A stretch of DNA of 20,329 nucleotides from Treponema sp. (GCA_016290335.1 JAEETM010000058.1:1-20329), one strand, 5' to 3'; shown: positions 13,681-20,329, counted from the stretch's first letter. Numbers and translations are program-made. Notes: generated by a model from the sequence alone, not told the origin.

Positions 13681-14232
13681 CTACTTCAACAAACCTTCAA
13701 TATATTTTTTAACGTCTGCGCCAGAGCCGAGGGTAAAATCTTTTCCACCCTTAAAGTCTACGCCCTTTGCAAACTTTGACAAATCTGTTCCACTGCGGCC
13801 AAGACCGCTGCCACCGCTGGTACAAAGAGTAATCATTTTCTTGCCTGACCAGTTCTGGCTTTCAATAAATGTGTAAACAATTTTTGGTGCATAAGCCCAC
13901 CAGATGGGATAGCAAACAATAACGGTGTCATAGCCGGAGATGTCAAAAGTGGTGGTTGAGTTTGTCGAAACCACAGCCTTAATTGAAGGACGACTTTTCG
14001 GATCATTGCATTCAATCGAAGAAAGTGATTTTTTGTCGTGCCAGTTTAAGTCGGCAGCTGTATACTTGTGCACTGGCTGTATTTCAAAAATATCAGCCCC
14101 CATTGCCTTAGCGGCATCCTTTGCCATGCGCTCTGTTGTTCCTGTCGCACTGAAGTAAACAAACGCTGTTTTTGCTGAAAGACCTGCCATCATTAAGCCT
14201 CCAATTAAAAGTGTAAGAATTAATTTTTTCAT
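13681..14232 (-). CDS. Exported flavodoxin
   Basis: Flavodoxin of 183 residues carrying an N-terminal signal peptide: positive MKK, a hydrophobic core to about residue 16 and a likely cleavage after GLSA (near residue 20). The mature domain starts KTAFVYFSATGTTERMA, containing the FMN-phosphate loop SATGTTE. It continues with YDTVIVCYPIWWAYAPKIV (the 50s-type loop with aromatic residues near the isoalloxazine) and TLCTSGGSGLGRS (90s loop). Flavodoxins are usually cytoplasmic, so export is notable, although secreted forms are known in anaerobes. The ATG follows AAGGAG. It sits upstream of a membrane cytochrome in the same operon, which could be its electron partner. Confidence 0.88.
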   Translation of the reverse strand: MKKLILTLLIGGLMMAGLSAKTAFVYFSATGTTERMAKDAAKAMGADIFEIQPVHKYTAADLNWHDKKSLSSIECNDPKSRPSIKAVVSTNSTTTFDISGYDTVIVCYPIWWAYAPKIVYTFIESQNWSGKKMITLCTSGGSGLGRSGTDLSKFAKGVDFKGGKDFTLGSGADVKKYIEGLLK

Positions 14233-14246
14233 TTTGAATCTCCTTA

Positions 14247-14753
14247 TTATTTCAATATTTCAAAAACTGCTATCACATCGCCTTTTCCAAGAATCTTCTT
14301 AAGTTCGGCTTGTGTCACTCCATCCACCTTACCAAGGCGGGTAAAGTTCCAGCTGTTTGTGTCATAATAAATTGTAATCTGGTTTCCCTGATATAAAATG
14401 ATGTCGCCGGCTGTAGTTGTGATTTGTGTATCGTTACGAGGAAGCCTGGTCCCAATCGAACCAACCTTTTCAAAGTTGCCGTAATCGTGCATATCAACTG
14501 TAAGCGGTTCCTTTTTCAAAAGCTCGTAAAATGCGCGGGCAGAAGAATTGTCTGCCAGTGTTGCTGTTAGTTCTGACTTACCACTGTCACTTGTAATTTG
14601 GATTGAGATTTTCATATCAGAAGGTTCTCCTTTGTCTGAAGTTTTTGTCCCCTTGCTACCATTAGCATTGTGGCCATTAGCATTGTTACCATTAGCACAG
14701 GCTGTTGAAATACAGAGAAGTAAAGCCATTAAAACCAGATTGAATCTTTTCAT
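14247..14753 (-). CDS. Cyclophilin-like fold lipoprotein
   Basis: Exported protein of 168 residues. The N terminus is a lipoprotein-type signal (MKRFNLVLMALLLCISTAC) with the likely acylated Cys19 followed by an Asn/Gly-rich tether (NANG repeated, encoded by near-identical tandem codons) and a Lys/Ser linker. The mature domain from about residue 47 matches the cyclophilin-like beta-barrel family: MKISIQITSDSG, DNSSARAFYELL, RLPRNDTQITTTAGDIILYQGNQ and the closing strand. Such proteins often occur beside flavodoxins and alpha/beta hydrolases in gut anaerobes; they are not proven isomerases. GGGGGAAGG precedes the ATG. Outer-surface or periplasmic anchoring is inferred from the lipobox. Confidence 0.82.
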   Translation of the reverse strand: MKRFNLVLMALLLCISTACANGNNANGHNANGSKGTKTSDKGEPSDMKISIQITSDSGKSELTATLADNSSARAFYELLKKEPLTVDMHDYGNFEKVGSIGTRLPRNDTQITTTAGDIILYQGNQITIYYDTNSWNFTRLGKVDGVTQAELKKILGKGDVIAVFEILK

Positions 14754-14766
14754 TGCCCTTCCCCCT

Positions 14767-15795
14767 TTATTTTAAGTTAGCTTCAAAAAAATCCTGCAGC
14801 TTATCCCAGGGAATAAAGTTACCTTTTCCGCCATCGTAAAGGTCGCAGTGGGTTGCTCCCGGAATAATCATAAGCTCCTTGTTAGCCTTATATTTGCTGC
14901 CCTTTACCATATCATTGTAAGCAGTCTCGCCCATGTAGCGGCTGTGGGCCTTTTCGCCATGAACAATAAGAACTGCCGAGCGGATTTCGTTTGCGTAGGT
15001 AAAAAGCCTTGTGTTCATAAGACTTGTTGCCGCCGTATTTGCCCAACCCATATTAGAGTTGAGAGAACGTGGATGATAGCCGCGCTTTGTTTTATAATAG
15101 TCCCAGTACTGGCCAAAGAAAGTGTCTCCTTCAGGCCGCTGATCAGGAAGTCCACCAACTGTCGGATATTTGCCTGTTTCCTGAGCCTTTGCAAAATACT
15201 CTGTGCGGGCCTTGTTCACTGCAACCCTAGCCTGGTAGCGGGCTTCCTCATTATCACTTTCGTCAAAATAGCCTTTGTTTGTAACGCGGGTCATATCGTA
15301 CATTGTCATTACTGCGGTTGCCTTGATTCTTGTATCAATTCCGGCCGCATTAAGTGCCCAGCCGCCCCAGCCACAGATTCCGATAATGCCGATTTTTTCA
15401 GGGTCAACATCAGGAAGGTTTGAAAGAAAATCCACCGCTGCCTGAAAATCTTCGGTGTTAATATCGGGGCTGTTCATATAACGTGGCTGACCTCCGGATT
15501 CGCCGGTAAAGCTCGGGTCAAAGGCAATTGTAAGATACCCGCGCTTTGCCATTTCGTGAGCATAGAGGCCGCTTGCCTGTTCCTTCACCGCTCCGAATGG
15601 TCCCGATACAGCAAGTGCCGGGAGCTTTCCATAGGCCTTGTCATTCTGAACTTGTTTCTGAATCTCTTTAGGTATATACATATCCGCCGCCAGCGTAATT
15701 CCAAAGTGATTTGTAAAAGTCACCTTTTTGTGACTAACCTTGTCGGACAGTTCAAAAGTTTTGTCCCATTTATTTTCTAGTGCCAGTTTTTCCAT
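14767..15795 (-). CDS. Alpha/beta hydrolase with cysteine nucleophile
   Basis: Cytoplasmic hydrolase of 342 residues, dienelactone-hydrolase/YcjY-like. The nucleophile elbow reads GICGWGG, putting Cys141 where most esterases have Ser; this is usual in dienelactone hydrolases and this subfamily. Other landmarks: the oxyanion region AVSGPFGAVKEQ, FDPSFTGESGG, a helical lid (about 165-250) and the catalytic His316 in GATHCDLYD, with a candidate acid in VHGEKAHSRY. No signal peptide. AGGAGG precedes the ATG at 15795. It is the first gene of the operon and is divergent from the LysR gene, whose product probably controls it. Substrate unknown. Confidence 0.87.
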   Translation of the reverse strand: MEKLALENKWDKTFELSDKVSHKKVTFTNHFGITLAADMYIPKEIQKQVQNDKAYGKLPALAVSGPFGAVKEQASGLYAHEMAKRGYLTIAFDPSFTGESGGQPRYMNSPDINTEDFQAAVDFLSNLPDVDPEKIGIIGICGWGGWALNAAGIDTRIKATAVMTMYDMTRVTNKGYFDESDNEEARYQARVAVNKARTEYFAKAQETGKYPTVGGLPDQRPEGDTFFGQYWDYYKTKRGYHPRSLNSNMGWANTAATSLMNTRLFTYANEIRSAVLIVHGEKAHSRYMGETAYNDMVKGSKYKANKELMIIPGATHCDLYDGGKGNFIPWDKLQDFFEANLK

Positions 15796-15846
15796 ATTTC
15801 CTCCTGTGTCTACGGTTTAAAAATATACGGATTTTGACCATATTAC

Positions 15847-15870
15847 AAATACTTTGTTTTCATAGTATTT
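15847..15870. promoter_or_regulatory. Candidate LysR binding site
   Basis: A perfect inverted repeat AAATACT-N10-AGTATTT lies between the divergent hydrolase operon and the LysR gene and covers the -10 of the operon promoter. A second dyad, TATGC-N7-GCATA, lies beside it at 15871-15887. Interrupted dyads of this size are typical LysR-type regulator sites; binding is inferred. Confidence 0.5.
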
Positions 15871-15892
15871 TATGCTTTTTAGGCATAGTCAA
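15864..15892 (-). promoter_or_regulatory. Promoter of the hydrolase-flavodoxin operon
   Basis: On the minus strand TTGACT (15892-15887) is followed after 17 bases by AATACT (15869-15864). The -10 lies inside the inverted repeat at 15847-15870, and the -35 overlaps that of the divergent LysR gene. Confidence 0.5.
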
Positions 15893-15914
15893 TCATCACC
15901 ATCCATGCTATACT
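15886..15914 (+). promoter_or_regulatory. Promoter of the LysR gene, leaderless geometry
   Basis: TAGTCA (15886-15891), a 17-base spacer, TATACT (15909-15914), then six bases to the ATG at 15921. No Shine-Dalgarno is visible. The -35 coincides with the -35 of the divergent operon promoter, so only one polymerase could occupy the site at a time. Confidence 0.5.
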
Positions 15915-15920
15915 TTTCTC

Positions 15921-16817
15921 ATGGAACTTCGCGTATTAAAATACTTTATCACAATCGCAAACGAACAGAATATTTCCCGGGCTGCGCAAATCATCCACAT
16001 CACTCAGCCAACCCTTTCGCGCCAGATTATTGAGCTGGAAGAAGAACTTGGCGTTAAGCTTTTTGAAAGAAACAGGCAGAACCGCAAATTCATTCTGACC
16101 GACGAAGGTGTGCGCTTTTACAATTATGCCGTACAGATTACAGAGCTTTCCCAAAAAACAGTGGAAGAGTTTAAAAGTAATTCATCCCAGATTTCCGGCA
16201 AAGTCTATATCGGGGCAGGAGAAACAGAATCACTTACAAGCATAGCCCAAGCCTTCAAAAAAATTCGCGAGACTCACCCCAAAATCGAAATTGGACTTTT
16301 TTCCGGCGATGCCAGCATCATCTGCGAACGGCTGGACCGGGGTCTTTGCGACTTTGCAGTTTTTATAGGCTTTAAAAATGTGGAAAAATACAATCATCTG
16401 ACTCTTCCACAAAAAGATCGCTGGGGCCTGCTTACACGAAAAGACAATCCCCTTGCAAAATATAAATCAATAAAAAAAGAAAATCTTCTGGAGCATTACG
16501 AGCCCCTCTTTGTTTCGGCACAGTCTTCAAGGCACCGCGAGCTTTTGCACTGGTTCGGCGGCTCCATGGAAAAATACAACATAACAGGCACTTACAATCT
16601 TATCTACAACGCAGCCATTTTCGCAAAAGAAAATATCGCCTCCTGCCTTACGCTGGAAGGACTAAATGACATATCTTCAGAAAGTTCTCTTTGCTTTGTT
16701 CCTCTTGTACCAGCAATTTACAGCGAAGTTTATCTGACCTGGAAAAAAGACCGGGAACTTTCAAAAGCGGCAAAGCTTTTTCTGGAAACATTAGAATCAG
16801 ACTTTTCAAATCCATAA
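15921..16817 (+). CDS. LysR-family transcriptional regulator
   Basis: Regulator of 298 residues, standard LysR length. The winged helix-turn-helix occupies residues 1-60 (LKYFITIANEQNISRAAQ, then TQPTLSRQIIELEEELGVKLFER), followed by the linker helix and a periplasmic-binding-protein-like effector domain starting at SGKVYIGAGETE. The frame is open further upstream, but the ATG at 15921 begins exactly at the conserved MELRVLKYF and has a -10 box six bases before it. It is divergent from the redox operon and is the natural candidate for its regulator. Relatives of this subgroup respond to redox or electrophile signals, but the effector here is unknown. Confidence 0.88.
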   Translation: MELRVLKYFITIANEQNISRAAQIIHITQPTLSRQIIELEEELGVKLFERNRQNRKFILTDEGVRFYNYAVQITELSQKTVEEFKSNSSQISGKVYIGAGETESLTSIAQAFKKIRETHPKIEIGLFSGDASIICERLDRGLCDFAVFIGFKNVEKYNHLTLPQKDRWGLLTRKDNPLAKYKSIKKENLLEHYEPLFVSAQSSRHRELLHWFGGSMEKYNITGTYNLIYNAAIFAKENIASCLTLEGLNDISSESSLCFVPLVPAIYSEVYLTWKKDRELSKAAKLFLETLESDFSNP

Positions 16818-16831
16818 ATTAATTCTATTGA

Positions 16832-16891
16832 TTGACTAATTAATCGCTTAATGTTAGTATCTACTAACTTATATTGTTAGTGTTTGCTAAC
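16832..16891 (+). promoter_or_regulatory. ECF operon promoter with two tandem operators
   Basis: TTGACT (16832-16837) and TAGTAT (16855-16860) with a 17-base spacer form the promoter. Two 16-base palindromes share half sites GTTAG/CTAAC: GTTAGTA-TC-TACTAAC (16853-16868), which covers the -10, and GTTAG-N6-CTAAC (16876-16891). They are 23 bases apart centre to centre. This looks like a repressor site, most like a TetR-type operator. No matching regulator gene is obvious next to it. Confidence 0.6.
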
Positions 16892-16911
16892 TTTATTCAC
16901 AGGAGTTTTTT

Positions 16912-17496
16912 ATGGACGATTCAAAAAAGCTTAAAGGTAAAGACCTTATTAACATCGGTATTTTTGCTGCAATTTATTTTGTGGTAATTATGGCTCTTGC
17001 AATGCTGGGCTTTATTCCAATTTTTATGCCATCATATTCAATTCTTATGCCTTTACTTGGTGGCATTCCTTTTATGCTCTTTCTTACAAAAGTAAAAAAG
17101 TTCGGTATGGTCTGGATTATGACAATCATTATGGGCCTTCTCATGTGGCTTACAGGAATGTCGTATTACGCTTTTGTAATCGGTATTTTTTCAGGCCTCA
17201 TTGCAGAACTGATTTTGAAAAAAGGAGAATACAAGAGTGCAAAATGTGCTGTTCTCTGCCATGCAGTTTTCTGCTTCTGGATTGTAAGTAACTATATTCC
17301 GCTTTTCTTCTTTGCAGATAAGTATTGGTCAACACGTCAGAATTTTGGTCAGGAATATATTGATGCTCTTACAAAAATGTTCCCTAAGTGGATGTTCCCG
17401 GTTCATATTCTTTTGTGTTTTGCCTTTGGAATTCTTGGAGGTCTTCTTGGTCGTAAACTTTTGAAGAAACATTTCGCAAAGGCGGGTATTGTATAA
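16912..17496 (+). CDS. ECF transporter S component, MptD/Trep_Strep family
   Basis: Integral membrane protein of 194 residues with about six hydrophobic segments, resembling the Trep_Strep conserved family, now treated as MptD-like substrate-binding (S) components of energy-coupling-factor transporters. Characteristic pieces are KGKDLINIGIFAAIYF at the N terminus, PLLGGIPFMLFLTKVKKFG, the glycine/alanine-rich helix ending AELILKKGEYKS, and the C-terminal GILGGLLGRKLLKKH. AGGAG precedes the ATG. EcfT and a double ABC ATPase follow, completing the transporter. The substrate cannot be read from the sequence; this family is not one of the classical vitamin S components. Confidence 0.87.
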   Translation: MDDSKKLKGKDLINIGIFAAIYFVVIMALAMLGFIPIFMPSYSILMPLLGGIPFMLFLTKVKKFGMVWIMTIIMGLLMWLTGMSYYAFVIGIFSGLIAELILKKGEYKSAKCAVLCHAVFCFWIVSNYIPLFFFADKYWSTRQNFGQEYIDALTKMFPKWMFPVHILLCFAFGILGGLLGRKLLKKHFAKAGIV

Positions 17497-17501
17497 CAAG
17501 G

Positions 17502-17575
17502 AGGGGAAGGTCTTTCCCCGCTCTTTCCTAGGGGGCCGCAGCAAGCTGCTTACCCCCTAAGCCCCCCATTTTTAC
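17502..17575. repeat. GC-rich dispersed repeat, copy C, inside the ECF operon
   Basis: Between the S component and EcfT genes lies a GC-rich block with GGGGAA/TTCCCC (17503-17519) and a longer hairpin TAGGGGG/CCCCCTA enclosing GCAGC/GCTGC (17529-17559). It shares order and wording (GGGGAAG, TCT, CCCC, CTAC/TTACCCCC) with copies at 7740-7870 and 9466-9563 but is more diverged. It separates the two genes by 83 bases and lacks a T-run directly after the stem, so it may attenuate or process the mRNA rather than end it. Confidence 0.6.
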
Positions 17576-17579
17576 AATT

Positions 17580-18305
17580 ATGGAAATCTTAAAATCATCA
17601 AATAAAAAATCACTATTGGATCCCAGAACAAAACTTCTTCTCCTTGCCTTTGTTTCAGTTTTTGTTCTTGGCAATGCAGGTGGAGATTCCTCAGCAGAAT
17701 TCCGTGTGGCATTAAACTACCTGCCACTTTTGCTGTTGCTCGCTTGTGGCAAATGGAAACCAGTTTTGTTTTCAATAATCTTTTATTCATTAGCTTATGC
17801 ATTTTCCATGCTGGTAATGCCCCACTGTAAAGGTCTTTTGAACTTTTTGATTCTTGCAATGTGCGGAATCGTTCTCCGCTTTATGCCGGGAATCATGACT
17901 GGTATGTATGTAGTTTCAACAACCACCGTCAGCGAATTCATAGCCGCCATGGAACGTATGCACGTGAGCCAGAAAATCACAATTCCTCTGGCCGTTATGT
18001 TCCGCTTTTTCCCTACAGTCGTAGAAGAGGCCGGCAGCATAAACAAGGCAATGTCCATGCGTGACATCAAGTTCGGCGGCAAAAAAGCCTTGCAAATGAT
18101 TGAATACCGTCTGATTCCGATGATGACCTGCTCTGTAAAAATTGGTCAGGAGCTGAGCGCGGCCTCGCTTACCCGCGGCCTTGGCGGTCCTGGCAAACGT
18201 ACAAACATCTGCAGACTCGGTTTTGGCTGGTGCGATATCCTGACTTTTATCTGCCTGGCCGGCGGACTTTTATTTGTGATTCTTCGGGCCTGTAAGGTGA
18301 TTTAA
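17580..18305 (+). CDS. ecfT: ECF transporter transmembrane component EcfT
   Basis: Membrane coupling protein of 241 residues. It starts with the typical DPRTKLLLLAFVSVFVLG, has four to five membrane segments, and carries the two ATPase-coupling motifs of EcfT: AMSMRDI (residues 157-163) and AASLTRGLGG (194-203), both variants of the Ala-Arg-Gly signature. It precedes the ABC gene with no gap (TAA directly followed by ATG), so translation is surely coupled. Its own start has no clear Shine-Dalgarno because the repeat at 17502-17575 occupies the leader; expression may depend on read-through from the S component gene. Confidence 0.9.
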   Translation: MEILKSSNKKSLLDPRTKLLLLAFVSVFVLGNAGGDSSAEFRVALNYLPLLLLLACGKWKPVLFSIIFYSLAYAFSMLVMPHCKGLLNFLILAMCGIVLRFMPGIMTGMYVVSTTTVSEFIAAMERMHVSQKITIPLAVMFRFFPTVVEEAGSINKAMSMRDIKFGGKKALQMIEYRLIPMMTCSVKIGQELSAASLTRGLGGPGKRTNICRLGFGWCDILTFICLAGGLLFVILRACKVI

Positions 18306-19751
18306 ATGATTGAATTAAAAAATGTGACTTTTGAATATGGAAGTGCCGAAGGGGCGGCCGGTGGAATTGGAGAGACCGTTTCAAATGGCAGTCTGAAAAA
18401 TATAAATCTAAAAATAAATGAAGGAGAGTTTGTTCTGCTGACCGGCGGGTCCGGCTGTGGAAAAACTACAATCCTACGACTCATAAACGGCCTTATCCCA
18501 AACTTTTTTGAAGGTAATCTTGAAGGTTCGGTTACCATGGACGGCTTTGATGTCAGTCACGCAGAACTTTATGACACCGCGAAAAGCGTAAGCACTGTTT
18601 TCCAGAATCCCCGCTCTCAGTTTTTTAATGTAGATACAACAAGCGAATTAGCCTTTGCCTGTGAAAACCAGGGAATGGCAGAAAACGAGATTCTTCGCCG
18701 CATTGATAATACTGTCTCAGAGCTTCATCTCCAGCCTCTGATGAACCGCAGTCTTTTTGACTTGAGCGGCGGCCAGAAACAGAAAATTGCCTGCGCCTCT
18801 GTTGCAGTTACCGGAAATAAAATAATTCTTCTTGATGAACCAAGTGCAAACCTTGATTTACGCACAATAGATGAACTTTCATGTCTTTTGAAAAAATGGA
18901 AAAGCGAAGGCAAAACTATAATTGTTGCAGAACACCGTATTTCATATCTCTGGGATTTAGCCGACCGTACAATAATTCTTAAAGATGGAGAAATTGTAAA
19001 AGAACTGTCCCGAAAACAGATGGATAAAATAAGTGAAGAAGAACTTCATAAGCTGGGGCTCAGGACAAATAAGAGTGGTACAGATTGTCGGGTCAAGCCC
19101 GACAATGACACACAATCAAAATCCAACAACGGCCTTACTCTGCAGGACTTCTGCTACAAATACAAGAACGGCTACCTTGCACTTAACATTCCGCAGATGC
19201 AGATACCGTTTGGTAAAATCACAGCAATCACAGGAAACAATGGCGATGGCAAGACTACCCTTCTCAACTGCCTGTGCGGACTGGGGCATCGTTCAAAAGG
19301 GACACTCCTCTACAATGGTAAATCCTATAACCGCCACCAGCGTCAGAAGCTTATTTATCTTGTAATGCAGGATGTAAATCATCAGCTTTTTACAGAGAGC
19401 GTTTTGGATGAAGTCCTAATCAGCCAGGACGAACAGAACGAAGAAGAAGCACACCGTATTCTCGCTTCCCTTGATCTTGAACAGTTTGCAAACCGTCATC
19501 CGCAGTCACTTTCCGGCGGCCAGAAGCAGCGTGTTGCAGTTGCCAGTGCCATTGCAAGCGGCCGCGACATCATGCTCTTTGACGAACCAACAAGCGGACT
19601 GGATTACACTCACATGCTGCAAATTGGAAAAATCCTTCACGACCTTAAAGCAATTGGAAAAACAGTAATTGTCGTAACTCACGACCGGGAGCTTATAAAA
19701 GAATGCTGTGATGAAGAAATCTGTCTTTGCGATTTTAATCAAATAATGTAG
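18306..19751 (+). CDS. Fused double ABC ATPase of the ECF transporter (EcfA-A')
   Basis: Cytoplasmic ATPase of 481 residues containing two full ABC domains in one chain, replacing the separate EcfA and EcfA' subunits. Domain 1: Walker A GGSGCGKTT (47-55), Q loop VFQNPRSQFF, signature LSGGQKQ, Walker B IILLDEPSANLD, switch His in VAEHR. Domain 2 (from about 275): Walker A GNNGDGKTT, MQDVNHQLF, LSGGQKQRVA, Walker B IMLFDEPTSGLD, THDRE. Both sites look functional. AAGGTGA precedes the ATG. The linker (about 256-273) includes a palindromic DNA repeat at 19084-19106 that reads through in frame. It powers the S component and EcfT encoded upstream. Confidence 0.92.
   Translation: MIELKNVTFEYGSAEGAAGGIGETVSNGSLKNINLKINEGEFVLLTGGSGCGKTTILRLINGLIPNFFEGNLEGSVTMDGFDVSHAELYDTAKSVSTVFQNPRSQFFNVDTTSELAFACENQGMAENEILRRIDNTVSELHLQPLMNRSLFDLSGGQKQKIACASVAVTGNKIILLDEPSANLDLRTIDELSCLLKKWKSEGKTIIVAEHRISYLWDLADRTIILKDGEIVKELSRKQMDKISEEELHKLGLRTNKSGTDCRVKPDNDTQSKSNNGLTLQDFCYKYKNGYLALNIPQMQIPFGKITAITGNNGDGKTTLLNCLCGLGHRSKGTLLYNGKSYNRHQRQKLIYLVMQDVNHQLFTESVLDEVLISQDEQNEEEAHRILASLDLEQFANRHPQSLSGGQKQRVAVASAIASGRDIMLFDEPTSGLDYTHMLQIGKILHDLKAIGKTVIVVTHDRELIKECCDEEICLCDFNQIM
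19084..19106. repeat. Palindromic repeat inserted in frame between ABC domains
   Basis: A perfect nine-base stem ATTGTCGGG/CCCGACAAT with a TCAAG loop lies in the linker region of the double ABC gene. It is translated as DCRVKPDND and disturbs neither domain. Its wording (TTGTCGGG, CTTGA, CCCGACAA) is like short dispersed palindromes usually found between genes, so it is probably a repeat that landed in a permissive linker. Confidence 0.65.
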
Positions 19752-19771
19752 TAATTTTAATTTCTTTTACC

Positions 19772-20329
19772 TTACAGATTCAACATCCCAATAAGTCCGA
19801 ACATTCCAAGACCAAGGCTCGGCATTATGATTCCCGGCAAATCCTGGAACTTTACGGGATTAATCTTACGACAAGTTATACCAAAAATCAGAAAAACAAG
19901 AGGATTTAAAATCAGGCAGATTTTTGGTACCACAAGGGCACCGGTCACAATTGCAATAATCACTGTAAATGTTGGTGCAAGCAAACTAATGTAACCTGCG
20001 AAAAATGGCACGGTAACCTGTTTGTAAATCTTTTCCAGAATGTCATCTGCAATTTCGAGTGAACCCCTTTTCATAGCTCCCTTATATATCAAAGCCTGGA
20101 GGCAGCACAAAGTATGAATAAGGATTCCGGCAAAAGAACCAAAGTATCCAAAGCCTAAAGTAAGATATCCAAGCACAGGCTTGCTTACCGCAATCTGCAT
20201 TCCAAGAGAATAAAAACCAAGACAAACAAGAGCATCGCCAACAAGCGCAAGTGAAATAGACCAGCCGAATCTCCAGTCTGCCATTTTTGTCCAGTTACTG
20301 TCGATATTTTTTGAAGTACCAAGCTTCTT
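19772..20329 (-). CDS. Unknown membrane protein, 5' partial
   Basis: The frame is open from 19772 to the right edge. An ATG at 20284 exists, but 15 further upstream codons (including KKLGTS and NWTK) are free of stops, so the true start probably lies outside the window. The visible part has about five hydrophobic segments (for example GDALVCLGFYSLGMQIA, YLTLGFGYFGSFAGILIHTL, FTVIIAIVTGALVV, LILNPLVFLIFGI and MPSLGLGMFGLIGM) with the segment NPVKFQDLPGIIMPS near the C terminus. It resembles uncharacterised membrane proteins of clostridial type (possibly the DUF6796 group, from memory). It converges on the ECF operon with a 20-base gap. Function unknown. Confidence 0.65.
   Translation of the reverse strand, partial: KKLGTSKNIDSNWTKMADWRFGWSISLALVGDALVCLGFYSLGMQIAVSKPVLGYLTLGFGYFGSFAGILIHTLCCLQALIYKGAMKRGSLEIADDILEKIYKQVTVPFFAGYISLLAPTFTVIIAIVTGALVVPKICLILNPLVFLIFGITCRKINPVKFQDLPGIIMPSLGLGMFGLIGMLNL

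Noticed and set aside
14848..15423. Long plus-strand reading frame (191 codons) inside the hydrolase gene
   Set aside because: Antisense shadow of a well-supported gene; cysteine-rich low-quality translation with no recognisable domain and no ribosome binding site.
17529..17559. Intrinsic terminator after the ECF S component
   Set aside because: The stem is strong but is followed by AGCCCCCC rather than a T-run, and EcfT downstream belongs to the same transporter.

Overview
The window looks like a chromosomal segment from a host-associated or rumen/gut Treponema (spirochaete). The grounds are an AT-leaning base composition, a 'Trep_Strep' type ECF substrate protein, and GC-rich hairpin repeats scattered between AT-rich genes. 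Another anaerobe of the same habitat is not excluded. The assignment is inference from protein flavour, not from a marker gene.

Layout. 1-3174: 3' part of a Na+/phosphate symporter with a PhoU-like tail, followed by a PhoB/PhoR-like response regulator and histidine kinase that overlap by 4 bases. 3370-4652: a maltose/galactoside-type acetyltransferase (-) divergent from a TetR regulator (+). 4682-6775: an arsenic-type operon (ArsR, ArsP-like permease, CxxC thioredoxin-like protein, C_GCAxxG_C_C protein) behind a near-consensus promoter and a palindromic operator. 6782-7258: NimA/pyridoxamine-oxidase-like flavoprotein (-).

7259-9583 is the accessory island. It holds a possible gene remnant and a GC-rich repeat (A). 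Next come five tandem hairpin repeats with an 85-base period, read into a PD-(D/E)XK nuclease-like gene of unknown function. After that gene lies a promoter-to-terminator unit of about 165 nt that encodes either a structured small RNA or a 32-residue leaderless peptide. An inverted copy of the GC-rich repeat (B) closes the island. The bases 7294-7444 show nothing I can interpret.

9584-12607: four tightly packed small-molecule enzymes (SAM methyltransferase, GNAT, DinB-like, alkaline-phosphatase-superfamily hydrolase). 12623-15795 (-): a five-gene redox operon (Cys-nucleophile alpha/beta hydrolase, cyclophilin-like lipoprotein, exported flavodoxin, DUF4405-like membrane cytochrome, ABM monooxygenase). 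It is divergent from a LysR regulator (15921-16817), and the two promoters appear to share a -35 region. 16832-19751: an ECF transporter (S component, EcfT, fused double ABC) under tandem palindromic operators, with a third GC-rich repeat (C) inside the operon and a palindromic repeat inserted in frame between the two ABC domains. 19772-20329 (-): an unknown membrane protein cut by the window edge.

The two signals most worth following are the rigid hairpin array beside the nuclease gene, and a recurrent promoter geometry that predicts leaderless mRNAs for at least three genes: a 17-base spacer, and a -10 box ending 6 bases before an ATG that has no ribosome binding site.
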